This document shows positions 8,639 to 16,335 of a stretch of DNA of 64,000 nt, piece by piece. Source of the DNA: Flavobacterium luteolum (lineage in GTDB: Bacteria > Bacteroidota > Bacteroidia > Flavobacteriales > Flavobacteriaceae). Both the position numbers and the translations under genes were made by a program. The DNA lies in the NCBI RefSeq assembly GCF_027111275.1, contig NZ_CP114286.1:992001-1056000 (forward strand), read 5' to 3'. Position 1 is the stretch's first letter. The number at the start of each line of letters is the position of its first letter. A model generated the notes under the pieces. It worked only from the letters and a program-made list of their open reading frames with translations. It did no database searches and was not told where the DNA came from.

Positions 8639-9059
8639 CGTTCATAAGATTTACAGGTCCAGTTTTTTTATAATGATATTCTATTTTTTGCGGGTTTTTA
8701 ACCACTAATTTGTCATCTGAAAGTGAAATAATTTCTTCGCTCCATTTTGTATATTTCGTTTTATAATCTAGAAAAACATGTTCTCCTGCAAAACGAACTG
8801 AAACGTTCTCAAAAGTGTCTGTGGTCAAAAACGTTTCGTCAAACTGAGGCATCACTTTCGTTCGAATTCCTTTATTATTTTTAATTTGAAAAAAATCAAA
8901 AGTCTCGTTCATTTTATACTCCTTCTCTTCTCCTTTATCAAAAACCACTTTTTCAATCTCCCAATAGCCATTTAGTTTAGCAATATCTGCAGGTTTTATT
9001 TCTTGTTTACAGCCTGCAAACAAAAGTGAAAAAACCATAATCACAAAAATGTTTTTCAT
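8619..9059 (-). CDS. Small lipoprotein, lipocalin-like
   Basis: The 146-residue protein has a type II signal peptide with lipobox LFAGC and lipid-attachment cysteine C17. The mature part alternates short polar and beta-like strands (LNGYWEIEKVVF, then ..SVRFAGEHVFLDYK), like the small lipocalin-like lipoproteins of Bacteroidetes. No catalytic motif is seen. Its 3' end overlaps the DUF721 start by 20 bases. The function is not recognised. Confidence 0.8.
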   Translation of the reverse strand: MKNIFVIMVFSLLFAGCKQEIKPADIAKLNGYWEIEKVVFDKGEEKEYKMNETFDFFQIKNNKGIRTKVMPQFDETFLTTDTFENVSVRFAGEHVFLDYKTKYTKWSEEIISLSDDKLVVKNPQKIEYHYKKTGPVNLMNDGEKTK

Positions 9060-9110
9060 ACTTAAAAATATTAAAATTTATTCTTTTTCTTTAAATGAAG
9101 TCGAAGATTT

Positions 9111-9195
9111 AGGAGCTATTTCCTGCTGTCCCCTCTATCTTTTGTGCCGAACACCGGCACAAAAGGATGCCGCTCCCATCAGGGCTAGGGCTCCT
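9111..9195. repeat. GC-rich multi-stem element
   Basis: The element is bounded by AGGAGC (9111-9116) and its complement GCTCCT (9190-9195). It contains a perfect 10-bp hairpin, TTTTGTGCCG (9140-9149) and CGGCACAAAA (9155-9164), with a 5-base loop. It stands out sharply from the AT-rich surroundings and lies about 50 bases upstream of the lipoprotein start. From memory it resembles an element that recurs in flavobacterial genomes; I cannot verify that here. It is either a structured RNA or a mobile palindromic repeat. Confidence 0.7.
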
Positions 9196-9302
9196 GTTTT
9201 CAAAAGAAATTTTATCGAACTACAAAGATAATCTTATAATCATCAAAAGAAATAAAAAATCAAAAAACACCATAAAGTATTTTTCAAAGCAAGGTATACC
9301 TA

Positions 9303-9355
9303 ATAAAAAAGAGCCTTCAAATAGAAACGCCTAAACGAATCCTATTTAAAGGCTC
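9303..9355 (-). terminator. Terminator after the ftsY operon
   Basis: GAGCCTTCAAATAG (9311-9324) pairs with CTATTTAAAGGCTC (9342-9355) with one mismatch. On the reverse strand a TTTTTTATTA tail follows. It is 20 bases after the stop of the small membrane protein gene. Confidence 0.8.
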
Positions 9356-9374
9356 AATAAATTTTCAATTATAT

Positions 9375-9539
9375 TTATCGATTAGAACGTATTCTTTTAA
9401 GCACTCCTAAAAAGAATAAAACTATTCCCAGAACCAATAAAATATAGTATATCGAAAGATTTTTATCCTTTAAAACATTTGCCAGAACAAAAGATAGTAC
9501 ACTAGCAAAATAGAATGTTAAAGCTGATACATTTTTCAT
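9375..9539 (-). CDS. Small two-helix membrane protein behind ftsY
   Basis: A 54-codon frame starts at ATG 9537-9539, six bases after the ftsY stop, and ends at TAA 9375-9377, just before a terminator. It begins MKNVSALTFYFASVLSFVLA, has a short polar turn (KDKNLS), a second hydrophobic stretch IYYILLVLGIVLFFLGVL, and a basic tail KRIRSNR. That is a helical hairpin with a positive, probably cytoplasmic end. I do not recognise the family. Position and spacing make co-transcription with ftsY likely. It could assist membrane insertion or simply be a small membrane protein of unknown role. Confidence 0.75.
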   Translation of the reverse strand: MKNVSALTFYFASVLSFVLANVLKDKNLSIYYILLVLGIVLFFLGVLKRIRSNR

Positions 9540-9545
9540 TATAAA

Positions 9546-10499
9546 TTATTTAAAGAAACTGTCAACGAATTCATATTTATTAAAGACTTGCAAATCTTCA
9601 ATTCCTTCGCCGACACCAATATATTTAACTGGAATTTGAAATTGATCAGAAATACCAATTACAACCCCTCCTTTTGCAGTTCCATCCAATTTTGTAACTG
9701 CTAACGAAGTTACTTCTGTTGCTGCTGTAAATTGTTTAGCTTGTTCAAAAGCGTTTTGACCAGTTGAACCATCTAAAACCAAAAGTACATCGTGAGGAGC
9801 ATCAGCAACCACTTTCTGCATGACACGTTTTACCTTCGACAGTTCGTTCATCAAATTCACTTTATTATGAAGACGTCCCGCTGTATCAATAATAACAACA
9901 TCTGCATTCTGAGCCACGGCTGATTGCAAAGTATCAAAAGCGACAGAAGCTGGATCACTTCCCATATTTTGTCTCACAATTGACACCCCAACACGGTCAG
10001 CCCAAACTTGTAACTGATCTATCGCCGCTGCACGGAAAGTATCTGCCGCACCTAAAACAACTTTATGCCCTGCTTTTTTAAACTGATACGCCAATTTACC
10101 AATAGTAGTTGTTTTTCCAACACCATTTACTCCAACAACCATTAAGACGTAAGGCTTTTTATCTTTTGGAACTTCAAATTCTGTTGCTTCACCTGTATTT
10201 GTTTCAGACAGTAAAGCTCCTATTTCATCTCTTAGAATCTGATTTAACTCATCTGTTCCTAAATATTTATCTTCAGCAACACGTTTTTCAATTCTTTCAA
10301 TGATTTTTAATGTAGTATTTACTCCAACATCAGAACCTACAAGAACTTCTTCCAGATTATCTAAAACATCATCATCAACTTTAGATTTTCCTGCAACGGC
10401 TTTACTTAACTTCGAGAAAAAAGTAGTTTTTGTTTTTTCAAGACCTTTGTCTAAAGTCTCTTTTTTTTCGCTAGAGAATAATTTTTTAAAAAAACTCAT
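9546..10499 (-). CDS. ftsY: Signal recognition particle receptor FtsY
   Basis: The 317-residue GTPase docks SRP-ribosome complexes at the inner membrane. It has the helical N domain and G domain: P-loop GVNGVGKT (123-130), DTFRAAA, DTAGRLHNK and TKLDGTAKGG, ending GVGEGIEDLQVF. The acidic A domain is almost absent, giving a short FtsY with an amphipathic start MSFFKKLFSS. I chose ATG at 10499; the frame runs 32 codons further upstream from a non-ATG start, but that stretch crosses the intergenic region. It follows the DUF4295-rpmG-rpmB cluster after a terminator. Confidence 0.95.
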   Translation of the reverse strand: MSFFKKLFSSEKKETLDKGLEKTKTTFFSKLSKAVAGKSKVDDDVLDNLEEVLVGSDVGVNTTLKIIERIEKRVAEDKYLGTDELNQILRDEIGALLSETNTGEATEFEVPKDKKPYVLMVVGVNGVGKTTTIGKLAYQFKKAGHKVVLGAADTFRAAAIDQLQVWADRVGVSIVRQNMGSDPASVAFDTLQSAVAQNADVVIIDTAGRLHNKVNLMNELSKVKRVMQKVVADAPHDVLLVLDGSTGQNAFEQAKQFTAATEVTSLAVTKLDGTAKGGVVIGISDQFQIPVKYIGVGEGIEDLQVFNKYEFVDSFFK

Positions 10500-10635
10500 T
10501 TTTTGTAGATTATTAGATTTACTAGATTTCTCGATTTTCAGGCAAGAAATCCAAATCTTTAAAGAAAGTGCAATTGTTTTTTTAAAAACGACCAATTGTT
10601 ACGATTCTTTAAATTTTTAGACAAATATAGGTAAT

Positions 10636-10668
10636 AAAAAAGCTACTTCCGAATGAAAGTAGCTTTTC
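10636..10668 (-). terminator. Terminator between the ribosomal protein cluster and ftsY
   Basis: AGCTACTT (10641-10648) pairs with AAGTAGCT (10657-10664), extended by A/T pairs, with Ts following on the reverse strand. It lies about 20 bases after the DUF4295 stop. Confidence 0.8.
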
Positions 10669-10686
10669 TATATAATGTAATTGTAA

Positions 10687-10839
10687 TTATTTCTTTTTCA
10701 AGAATTCATCAACTTCTTCAGGAGCCATAATAGATTCTACGAATGTATATGCACCAGTTTTAGGAGATTTTACCATTTTGATGGCTTTTGATAATCTCTT
10801 AGAAGATGTTTGTAACGATGCTACGGTTTTCTTTGCCAT
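10687..10839 (-). CDS. DUF4295 small basic protein
   Basis: A 50-codon frame from ATG 10837-10839 to TAA 10687-10689 encodes MAKKTVASLQTSSKRL, a central KSPKTGAYTFVESIMAP and an end EEVDEFLKKK. This is the DUF4295 family, known in Bacteroidetes next to rpmG and rpmB. Its small size, basic N-terminus and location behind L28 and L33 suggest a clade-specific ribosome-associated protein, which is inference. It is the last gene of the cluster. Confidence 0.9.
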   Translation of the reverse strand: MAKKTVASLQTSSKRLSKAIKMVKSPKTGAYTFVESIMAPEEVDEFLKKK

Positions 10840-10916
10840 GATTCAAATGTTATTTGAAGTTTTTCATAAAACTCGAAATGGCTAAACCATTTGAGATTTA
10901 TAAAAATCTCTAATTA

Positions 10917-11099
10917 TTACTTAATTTCTTTGTGAACAGTTACTCTTTTCAAAACTGGATTAAATTTTTTAATCTCTAATCTGTCTGGAGTATTTTTTTT
11001 GTTCTTAGTTGTAATATATCTAGAAGTTCCTGCAACACCAGAAGCTTTGTGTTCAGTACATTCTAAAATTACTTGGATTCTATTACCTTTCTTTGCCAT
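10917..11099 (-). CDS. rpmG: 50S ribosomal protein L33
   Basis: The 60-residue protein has the L33 pattern: [18 protein letters not shown], then [20 protein letters not shown] and the end VTVHKEIK. Only one cysteine (C14) remains and the CxxC pairs of zinc-binding L33 are absent, so this is the zinc-independent form. It sits 27 bases after rpmB in the usual rpmB-rpmG order. Confidence 0.96.
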   Translation of the reverse strand: MAKKGNRIQVILECTEHKASGVAGTSRYITTKNKKNTPDRLEIKKFNPVLKRVTVHKEIK

Positions 11100-11126
11100 C
11101 TTGCTATATATTTATTTAGGAAAAGA

Positions 11127-11363
11127 TTATTTGATAAATCCTTCTGACTGCGCTTTTTTCAAAACTGCAGTGATTCCATTTTTATTAATTGTTTTTATCG
11201 TAGATGCTGCTACTCTAAGAGTAATCCATCTATCTTCTTCTGGAAGATAAAAACGCTTTTTAACTAAGTTTACAGAAAACTTTCTCTTAGTTTTGTTCAT
11301 AGCGTGAGAAACGTTATTTCCTACCATCGCTCTTTTACCTGTAAGGTCACAAACTCTTGACAT
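11127..11363 (-). CDS. rpmB: 50S ribosomal protein L28
   Basis: The 78-residue protein shows the L28 signature [24 protein letters not shown] with continued basic residues [17 protein letters not shown] and the C-terminal [17 protein letters not shown]. Length is normal. It heads the rpmB-rpmG-DUF4295 cluster. A TTTG-containing AT-rich stretch about 40 bases upstream could be the promoter, in the gap behind cinA. Confidence 0.97.
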   Translation of the reverse strand: MSRVCDLTGKRAMVGNNVSHAMNKTKRKFSVNLVKKRFYLPEEDRWITLRVAASTIKTINKNGITAVLKKAQSEGFIK

Positions 11364-11434
11364 TATACTTATCTTTTATCGTTATTCAAAATCAGGGTGC
11401 AAAGAAAAGAAAAATAAACCATTGTAGCAAAAAA

Positions 11435-12688
11435 TTATTGCACAAATTTTAAAATTTCTTTCTGTAAAATTTCCAAACTCTTGATAGATGCCCTATCTAT
11501 CACTTTTTCACGAGGTTGTCCGAAGTTAAATTCCTCTACAATTACTCCCTCTGGAGTTGCTAAAGCAATAAAAACAGCTCCAATTTCGGCATCAGAATCA
11601 CCTTTTGAAGGTCCCGCATTACCTGTCGTTGCTAGAGCATAGTCAGTTTTTAGCAAATCTTTCACACTCAGCGCCATAGCCGAAGCAACCTCAGCACTTA
11701 CAACCGAGAACTGATCAATTAAATTTTGCGGAATTCCCAAAACATTCACTTTTGCCTCTGTTGCGTAAGAAACCACACTTCCTTTAAAATAGCCCGACGA
11801 ACCAGGAACACACGACAGTAGCGAAGCAATTCTTCCTCCTGTACAACTTTCTGCTGTTGAGATTGTTTTGCTTTGTTTAGAAAGCAATTTACCAATTACA
11901 GTTTCGATTGTCTCGTTTTCTTCGTAACCTACAATTATATCATGAATTACAGCATCTAAAGACTGAACATTAGATTCTATTGCTTCTTCCAACTCTTCTT
12001 TATTAGTTCCTCTGGCGGTCAAACGCAAACGAACTCGTCCCGGATTTGGCAAATAAGCCAATTTTATAAATTCTGGAAGATTATTCTCCCATTGCTCAAT
12101 ACGTTCTGCAACTAAACTTTCGCCTTGACCATAAGTCAAAATGGTTTTATGAATAATATAAGGGCGTTTATATTCACGAACAATCTTTGGAATTATTTCT
12201 TCTTCTACCAAATATTTCATTTCATACGGAACTCCTGGAAGCGAAATAAAAACGGTATTTTCCTTCTTCATCCACATCCCTGGCGCAGTTCCCACTTTGT
12301 TATGCAAAACAGTACAAGTTGACGGAACCAAAGCTTGATCTTTATTCAATTGAGAAATTGGTCTTTTATAAAAACCTTCAATCAATTCGGTTACATGCGC
12401 CAAAACTTTTTGATCTACAACTAACTCATCATTAAAGTATTCACAAAATGTTTTCTTTGTAACATCATCTTTTGTTGGCCCTAATCCGCCAGTCACAATA
12501 ACAACATCTACTTTGTTTTGCAATTGAGCAAAAGTATCTAAAATATGTTTTTTGTCATCGCTTATCGACAGCATTTCTGCCACCTCAACTCCAATTCTAT
12601 CGAGTGATTTAGCAATAAAAGCCGAATTTGTATCTACGATTTGGCCAATTAAGATTTCATCTCCAATAGTAATAATTGCTGCTTTCAT
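11435..12688 (-). CDS. cinA: CinA-family nicotinamide-nucleotide amidase
   Basis: The 417-residue protein joins an N-terminal molybdopterin-binding-like (COG1058) domain ([39 protein letters not shown]) to a C-terminal CinA amidase domain (about 255-417: [30 protein letters not shown]). The C-terminal domain deamidates NMN in pyridine-nucleotide salvage; the N-terminal domain hydrolyses ADP-ribose in some homologues. The start is ATG at 12688, since the 13 codons further upstream lack the conserved N-terminus. It is separated from the Hpt gene by a terminator. Confidence 0.93.
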   Translation of the reverse strand: MKAAIITIGDEILIGQIVDTNSAFIAKSLDRIGVEVAEMLSISDDKKHILDTFAQLQNKVDVVIVTGGLGPTKDDVTKKTFCEYFNDELVVDQKVLAHVTELIEGFYKRPISQLNKDQALVPSTCTVLHNKVGTAPGMWMKKENTVFISLPGVPYEMKYLVEEEIIPKIVREYKRPYIIHKTILTYGQGESLVAERIEQWENNLPEFIKLAYLPNPGRVRLRLTARGTNKEELEEAIESNVQSLDAVIHDIIVGYEENETIETVIGKLLSKQSKTISTAESCTGGRIASLLSCVPGSSGYFKGSVVSYATEAKVNVLGIPQNLIDQFSVVSAEVASAMALSVKDLLKTDYALATTGNAGPSKGDSDAEIGAVFIALATPEGVIVEEFNFGQPREKVIDRASIKSLEILQKEILKFVQ

Positions 12689-12820
12689 ATCAGTGAAATA
12701 TTTTTGTTGCTTAAATAAATAAGCCAATAATTTATAAGTAGAAAATTTAAATTTTGTCTTGGAGGAAGGTATTAACGGCTTTTACAAACTATAAGCCTGT
12801 TTACAAAATTTAAAAAATGT

Positions 12821-12855
12821 TTTGACTTATTCCTTTAAAACAGGAATAAGTCAAA
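12821..12855 (-). terminator. Terminator after the Hpt gene
   Basis: A perfect 14-bp stem, TTTGACTTATTCCT (12821-12834) and AGGAATAAGTCAAA (12842-12855), with a 7-base loop, is followed on the reverse strand by ACATTTTTTA. It starts 8 bases after the stop at 12863. Confidence 0.85.
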
Positions 12856-12862
12856 TTTTATA

Positions 12863-13207
12863 TTAAAGATCAAAATCTTTTTTAATTTCTTTAATCGCTT
12901 CTTTTACTTGTACCTTAATACTTTTAAAAGTTTCGATAATATCTTTTTTCTTGCCTTCAGCTTTTGTCCAAGCTTCTACTTGCAAAATTTCTTCAAAAGC
13001 CACATTTAATCCCATTAGATCCAATGTAGGCTTTATTTTATGAGCATAGGAATAGGCGTATTTATGATCCTTCTTCTTAATTCCTTCTTTGATTTGTTTT
13101 AAATCTTCAGGAACTTCTGTAACAAATAAAGTTAAAATCTGATTTACAAATTCAGGATCGTTATCTGAAAGCGCATAAACTTTCGAAAGGTTGTACTTTA
13201 AAGCCAT
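12863..13207 (-). CDS. Stand-alone histidine phosphotransfer (Hpt) protein
   Basis: The 114-residue all-helical protein has the Hpt motif AYSYAHKIKPTLDLMG with probable phospho-accepting H56. Stand-alone Hpt proteins pass phosphoryl groups between response-regulator receiver domains and hybrid kinases. No kinase or regulator gene is adjacent. The start ATG overlaps the stop of the upstream FAH-family gene by one base (TAATG), so the two are translationally coupled, although no functional link is obvious. Confidence 0.87.
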   Translation of the reverse strand: MALKYNLSKVYALSDNDPEFVNQILTLFVTEVPEDLKQIKEGIKKKDHKYAYSYAHKIKPTLDLMGLNVAFEEILQVEAWTKAEGKKKDIIETFKSIKVQVKEAIKEIKKDFDL

Positions 13208-13818
13208 TATTTTACTTGTATTCTGAATAATTTTTTATCTTCTAAAAAGCCTTCTAAAACATCATTTGGTTTTACAGCCGCAACACCTGCCGGCGTTCCT
13301 GTAAAAATAATATCTCCAATTTTTAATGTAAAAAACTGAGATACATGTGAGATTAATTCATCAATCTTCCAAAGCATCATACTCGAGTTTCCTTTTTGAA
13401 CTGTTTCTGAATTGCTTCTTAATTCAAAATTAAGATTTTCCATAGAAACAAAATCAGTTTTTGGCAAAAAATCACCAATAACCGCAGAACCGTCAAAAGC
13501 CTTGGCTTTTTCCCACGGAAGCCCTTTTTCTTTCAATTTACTTTGCAAGTCTCGAGCAGTAAAATCGATTCCTACACTTATTTCATCATAATATTTATGA
13601 GCAAATTTTGGCTCAATATATTTCCCAACTTTATTAATCTTTACGATTATTTCAACTTCATGATGAACATCTTCAGAAAACTCTGGAATTACAAACGGAT
13701 GCTGTTTCAGCAAAACCGCAGAATCAGGCTTCATAAAAACAACAGGCTCACTCGGACGCTCGTTTTTCAACTCTTCTATATGATTGGCATAATTCCTGCC
13801 GACACAGATAATCTTCAT
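13207..13818 (-). CDS. Fumarylacetoacetate hydrolase (FAH) family protein
   Basis: The 203-residue protein has the FAH/acylpyruvase fold. It begins MKIICVGRNYANHIEEL, has the metal-binding EVEIIVKI with a later acidic site in VGIDFTARDLQ, then KAFDGSAVIGDF and the terminal GDIIFTGTPAGV. Members hydrolyse or decarboxylate beta-diketo acids such as acylpyruvates or oxaloacetate; length is that of the acylpyruvase branch. The substrate is not determinable. It is the first gene of a pair with the Hpt gene. Confidence 0.88.
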   Translation of the reverse strand: MKIICVGRNYANHIEELKNERPSEPVVFMKPDSAVLLKQHPFVIPEFSEDVHHEVEIIVKINKVGKYIEPKFAHKYYDEISVGIDFTARDLQSKLKEKGLPWEKAKAFDGSAVIGDFLPKTDFVSMENLNFELRSNSETVQKGNSSMMLWKIDELISHVSQFFTLKIGDIIFTGTPAGVAAVKPNDVLEGFLEDKKLFRIQVK

Positions 13819-13822
13819 TCTT

Positions 13823-13905
13823 CTTAAGGTACTGAGGTTCTAAGGTTCTAAGATTCTAAGATTTCATGTTTAAAAAACTCAGAACCTTAGAATCTTAGCA
13901 TCTTA
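13823..13905. repeat. Period-8 octamer arrays, inverted pair (locus 1)
   Basis: Left units (plus strand) read GGTACTGA, GGTTCTAA, GGTTCTAA, GATTCTAA (about 13829-13860). A shorter inverted array, CTTAG-based, follows at about 13878-13905. The consensus is GRTNCTRA with variation mainly at positions 2 and 4. The same octamer family occurs at 28533, 41866 and 46403. It lies between the exonuclease and FAH genes. Confidence 0.85.
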
Positions 13906-14673
13906 TTTTGTATTTAATTTTCTTAATTTAATTGCTGTCAAAACTTTTTTGGTATATAAAGGAAAATCAGCATTTTGGATCCAGCTGAAATATCCTGGCT
14001 CTGTTTCTAGAACCTTTTCTACTTTTGCACCTTTATGTTTTCCAAAAGTAAAAATTTCTTCGTCATCTTTATCAAAAGCAATCATTCCGGCAAAATCTGC
14101 TATTTTTTTACGTGTTGTAAACTCAGATAAAGATTTCATGTCATTTTCTAATTCTGGATAACGATCTAATTGCGCTTTCAAGATTTCGTAAGTAGCCATT
14201 GTATCTGCTTCTGCCGAATGTGCATTATCCAAATTTTTTCCACAATAAAATTTCAAAGCAGCACTTAATGTACGCTCTTCCATTTTATGAAAAATCGTCT
14301 GCACATCTACAGAAACTTTATTTTTCATATCAAAATCAACTCCTGCACGAAGCAGTTCTTCCGCTAGAAGGGGAATATCAAAACGATCTGAATTAAATCC
14401 GCCAAGATCACTGTCTTTTATCATATTATGAATATGCGGAGCAAGTTCTGCAAAAGTCGGTTCGTTGGCTACTTTTTCGTCTGTTATGCCATGAACTGCA
14501 GTTGTTTGTGGAGGAATTGGAATTGTTGGATTAACCAGCCAGGTTTTACTTTCTTTGTTTCCGTTAGGAAAAACCTTGAATATTGAAATTTCTACGATTC
14601 TATCTTTACCGATATCAATTCCCGTTGTTTCGAGATCAAAAAAGCAAATTGGCTTGTTAAGTTTTAATTCCAT
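13903..14673 (-). CDS. DnaQ-like 3'-5' exonuclease (DEDDh)
   Basis: The 256-residue protein begins with an exonuclease domain: FFDLETTG (D13, E15), AVHGITDEKVA, GFNSDRFDIPLLAEEL and HSAEADTMATYEI supply the DEDDh residues. The last 60 residues (FTFGKHKG, GYFSWIQNADFP) form the small DUF3820-like module often fused to such nucleases. It may proofread or process nucleic acid; it is not part of a DNA polymerase chain here. It is monocistronic, with octamer arrays directly behind it. Confidence 0.9.
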   Translation of the reverse strand: MELKLNKPICFFDLETTGIDIGKDRIVEISIFKVFPNGNKESKTWLVNPTIPIPPQTTAVHGITDEKVANEPTFAELAPHIHNMIKDSDLGGFNSDRFDIPLLAEELLRAGVDFDMKNKVSVDVQTIFHKMEERTLSAALKFYCGKNLDNAHSAEADTMATYEILKAQLDRYPELENDMKSLSEFTTRKKIADFAGMIAFDKDDEEIFTFGKHKGAKVEKVLETEPGYFSWIQNADFPLYTKKVLTAIKLRKLNTK

Positions 14674-14839
14674 TTCTAATTTTTATAAGTTTACAAATGT
14701 AATTTTTAAAGCGGAATATCTTCCCTTATTCTGATTTTTTTTGTCGAAAAATGCTTTCAATTATGCAATTTTAACTTTTAAAAAACAAGCCCTTAATAAG
14801 TCTGCGTATTACTGCTTAATTCTTTTCTTACAAAAGAAA

Positions 14840-14870
14840 AAATCCGACAAGTTTAAAACCAGTCGGATTT
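14840..14870 (-). terminator. Terminator after the E2 gene
   Basis: AAATCCGAC (14840-14848) pairs with GTCGGATTT (14862-14870). On the reverse strand a T-rich tail (TTTTTTCTTTTG) follows. It is 22 bases after the E2 stop. Confidence 0.85.
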
Positions 14871-14892
14871 GAATTTATTTTTAAAATGAATT

Positions 14893-16251
14893 TTAGAAAT
14901 CTCTATCTACATCAAAAGCTTCTAAATATTCTGCTACTCTTTTCACAAAACTTCCTCCTAAAGCTCCGTCAACAACTCTATGATCATAAGAGTGCGATAA
15001 GAACATTTTTTGACGAATTCCGATAAAATCACCTTCTGGAGTTTCAATAACCGCAGGCACTTTACGAATTGCGCCAAGCGCTAGAATACCAACTTGTGGC
15101 TGATTGATAATTGGCGTTCCGAATACACTGCCAAAAGTACCAACGTTTGTAACGGTGTATGTTCCGCCTTGCGTATCGTCTGGCTTTAGTTTTCCAGCTT
15201 TTGCACGGTTTCCTAAATCGTTAACCGCTTTTGCCATTCCAACCAAATTCAACTGATCTGCATTTTTAATTACGGGAACAATTAAATTTCCGTTTGGCAA
15301 TGCTGCCGCCATTCCTAAATTGATATTTTTCTTTTTAATGATATAATCTCCGTCAACAGAAATATTCATTCCAGGAAAATCTTTTAAAGCTTTTGCAACC
15401 GCTTCCATCATAATCGGAGTAAAAGTCAATTTCTCGCCCTCTCTTTTTTCGAAAGCTGTTTTTACTTTATCTCTCCATTTTACAATATTCGTTACATCAA
15501 CCTCAATAAAAGATTGTACGTGAGCAGAAGTCTGAACCGAAGCGGTCATATAACCAGAAATCAGTTTACGCATTCTGTCCATTTCAACAATCTCGTCAGC
15601 ACCGTTTACAGAAACTGGAACCGCTTGCTGGCTTTTTTGAACAGCTGGCTCAACAGCTTTTGGCGCTTCAGCTTTCGGAGTTTCAACAGTTACTTTTGGA
15701 GCTGTTTCAACCGCTTGAGGAACTTGAACAGCACCCGATTTACGAGCTTCTACATATTTTAGAATATCTTCTTTAGTCACACGTCCGTCTTTTCCAGAAC
15801 CTGCAATATTTTCAAGTTCGTTTAAAGAAAGACCTTCTTCTTTTGCAATATTTTTTACTAATGGAGAAAAGAATTTATCTGATCCTGAAAAATCTTGAGA
15901 AGTTACCGTTTCTTTAACCGATTCGATTGTTTTTTCGATTTCAGCGACTTCTGCAGGAGCGGCAGTTTCTTGAACCGCATTTACAGCTTCTGGAGCTGCT
16001 GTTTCTCCTCCTTCAGTTTCAATAATGGCAATAGCCTGCCCTACTTGCACTAAATCATCTTTACCAAACAATTGCTCAACTAAAATTCCTGATACTTCAC
16101 TAGGCACTTCGCTGTCAACTTTATCTGTTGCAATTTCGAGTACGGCTTCATCAGCCTCAATTTTGTCTCCAACCTCTTTCAACCAGTTTGTTATGGTTGC
16201 TTCAGCGACACTTTCTCCCATTTTAGGAAGTTTTAATTCAAATCTTGCCAT
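14893..16251 (-). CDS. 2-oxo acid dehydrogenase E2 (dihydrolipoyl acyltransferase)
   Basis: The 452-residue protein has an N-terminal lipoyl domain with the lipoylated lysine K44 in EIATDKVDSEVPSE, an Ala/Pro-rich linker, a peripheral subunit-binding domain (about 127-171, KNIAKEEGLSLNELENIAG) and a C-terminal acyltransferase domain ending DHRVVDGALGG, with the catalytic His. It forms the core of a multienzyme complex moving acyl groups to CoA. It most resembles the branched-chain type, but pyruvate or 2-oxoglutarate types cannot be excluded. E1 and E3 are not adjacent. Confidence 0.92.
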   Translation of the reverse strand: MARFELKLPKMGESVAEATITNWLKEVGDKIEADEAVLEIATDKVDSEVPSEVSGILVEQLFGKDDLVQVGQAIAIIETEGGETAAPEAVNAVQETAAPAEVAEIEKTIESVKETVTSQDFSGSDKFFSPLVKNIAKEEGLSLNELENIAGSGKDGRVTKEDILKYVEARKSGAVQVPQAVETAPKVTVETPKAEAPKAVEPAVQKSQQAVPVSVNGADEIVEMDRMRKLISGYMTASVQTSAHVQSFIEVDVTNIVKWRDKVKTAFEKREGEKLTFTPIMMEAVAKALKDFPGMNISVDGDYIIKKKNINLGMAAALPNGNLIVPVIKNADQLNLVGMAKAVNDLGNRAKAGKLKPDDTQGGTYTVTNVGTFGSVFGTPIINQPQVGILALGAIRKVPAVIETPEGDFIGIRQKMFLSHSYDHRVVDGALGGSFVKRVAEYLEAFDVDRDF

Positions 16252-16335
16252 ATTGTTAATCTAAAAGATGTTTTTGATTTTCAGATTGCGAAATTAATGA
16301 AATTTTTAAACATAAATTACACTTAATATAATTTT

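Noticed and set aside
9049..9231. Plus-strand frame across the GC-rich element
   Set aside because: It reads through the multi-stem repeat at 9111-9195; such frames are artefacts of the repeat rather than genes.
10500..10595. N-terminal extension of FtsY
   Set aside because: The extra 32 codons have no conserved motif and cross the intergenic region; ATG 10499 gives the normal short FtsY.
13823..13905. Possible CRISPR or coding repeat
   Set aside because: Octamers are contiguous without spacers, and a period of 8 is not compatible with a coding repeat.
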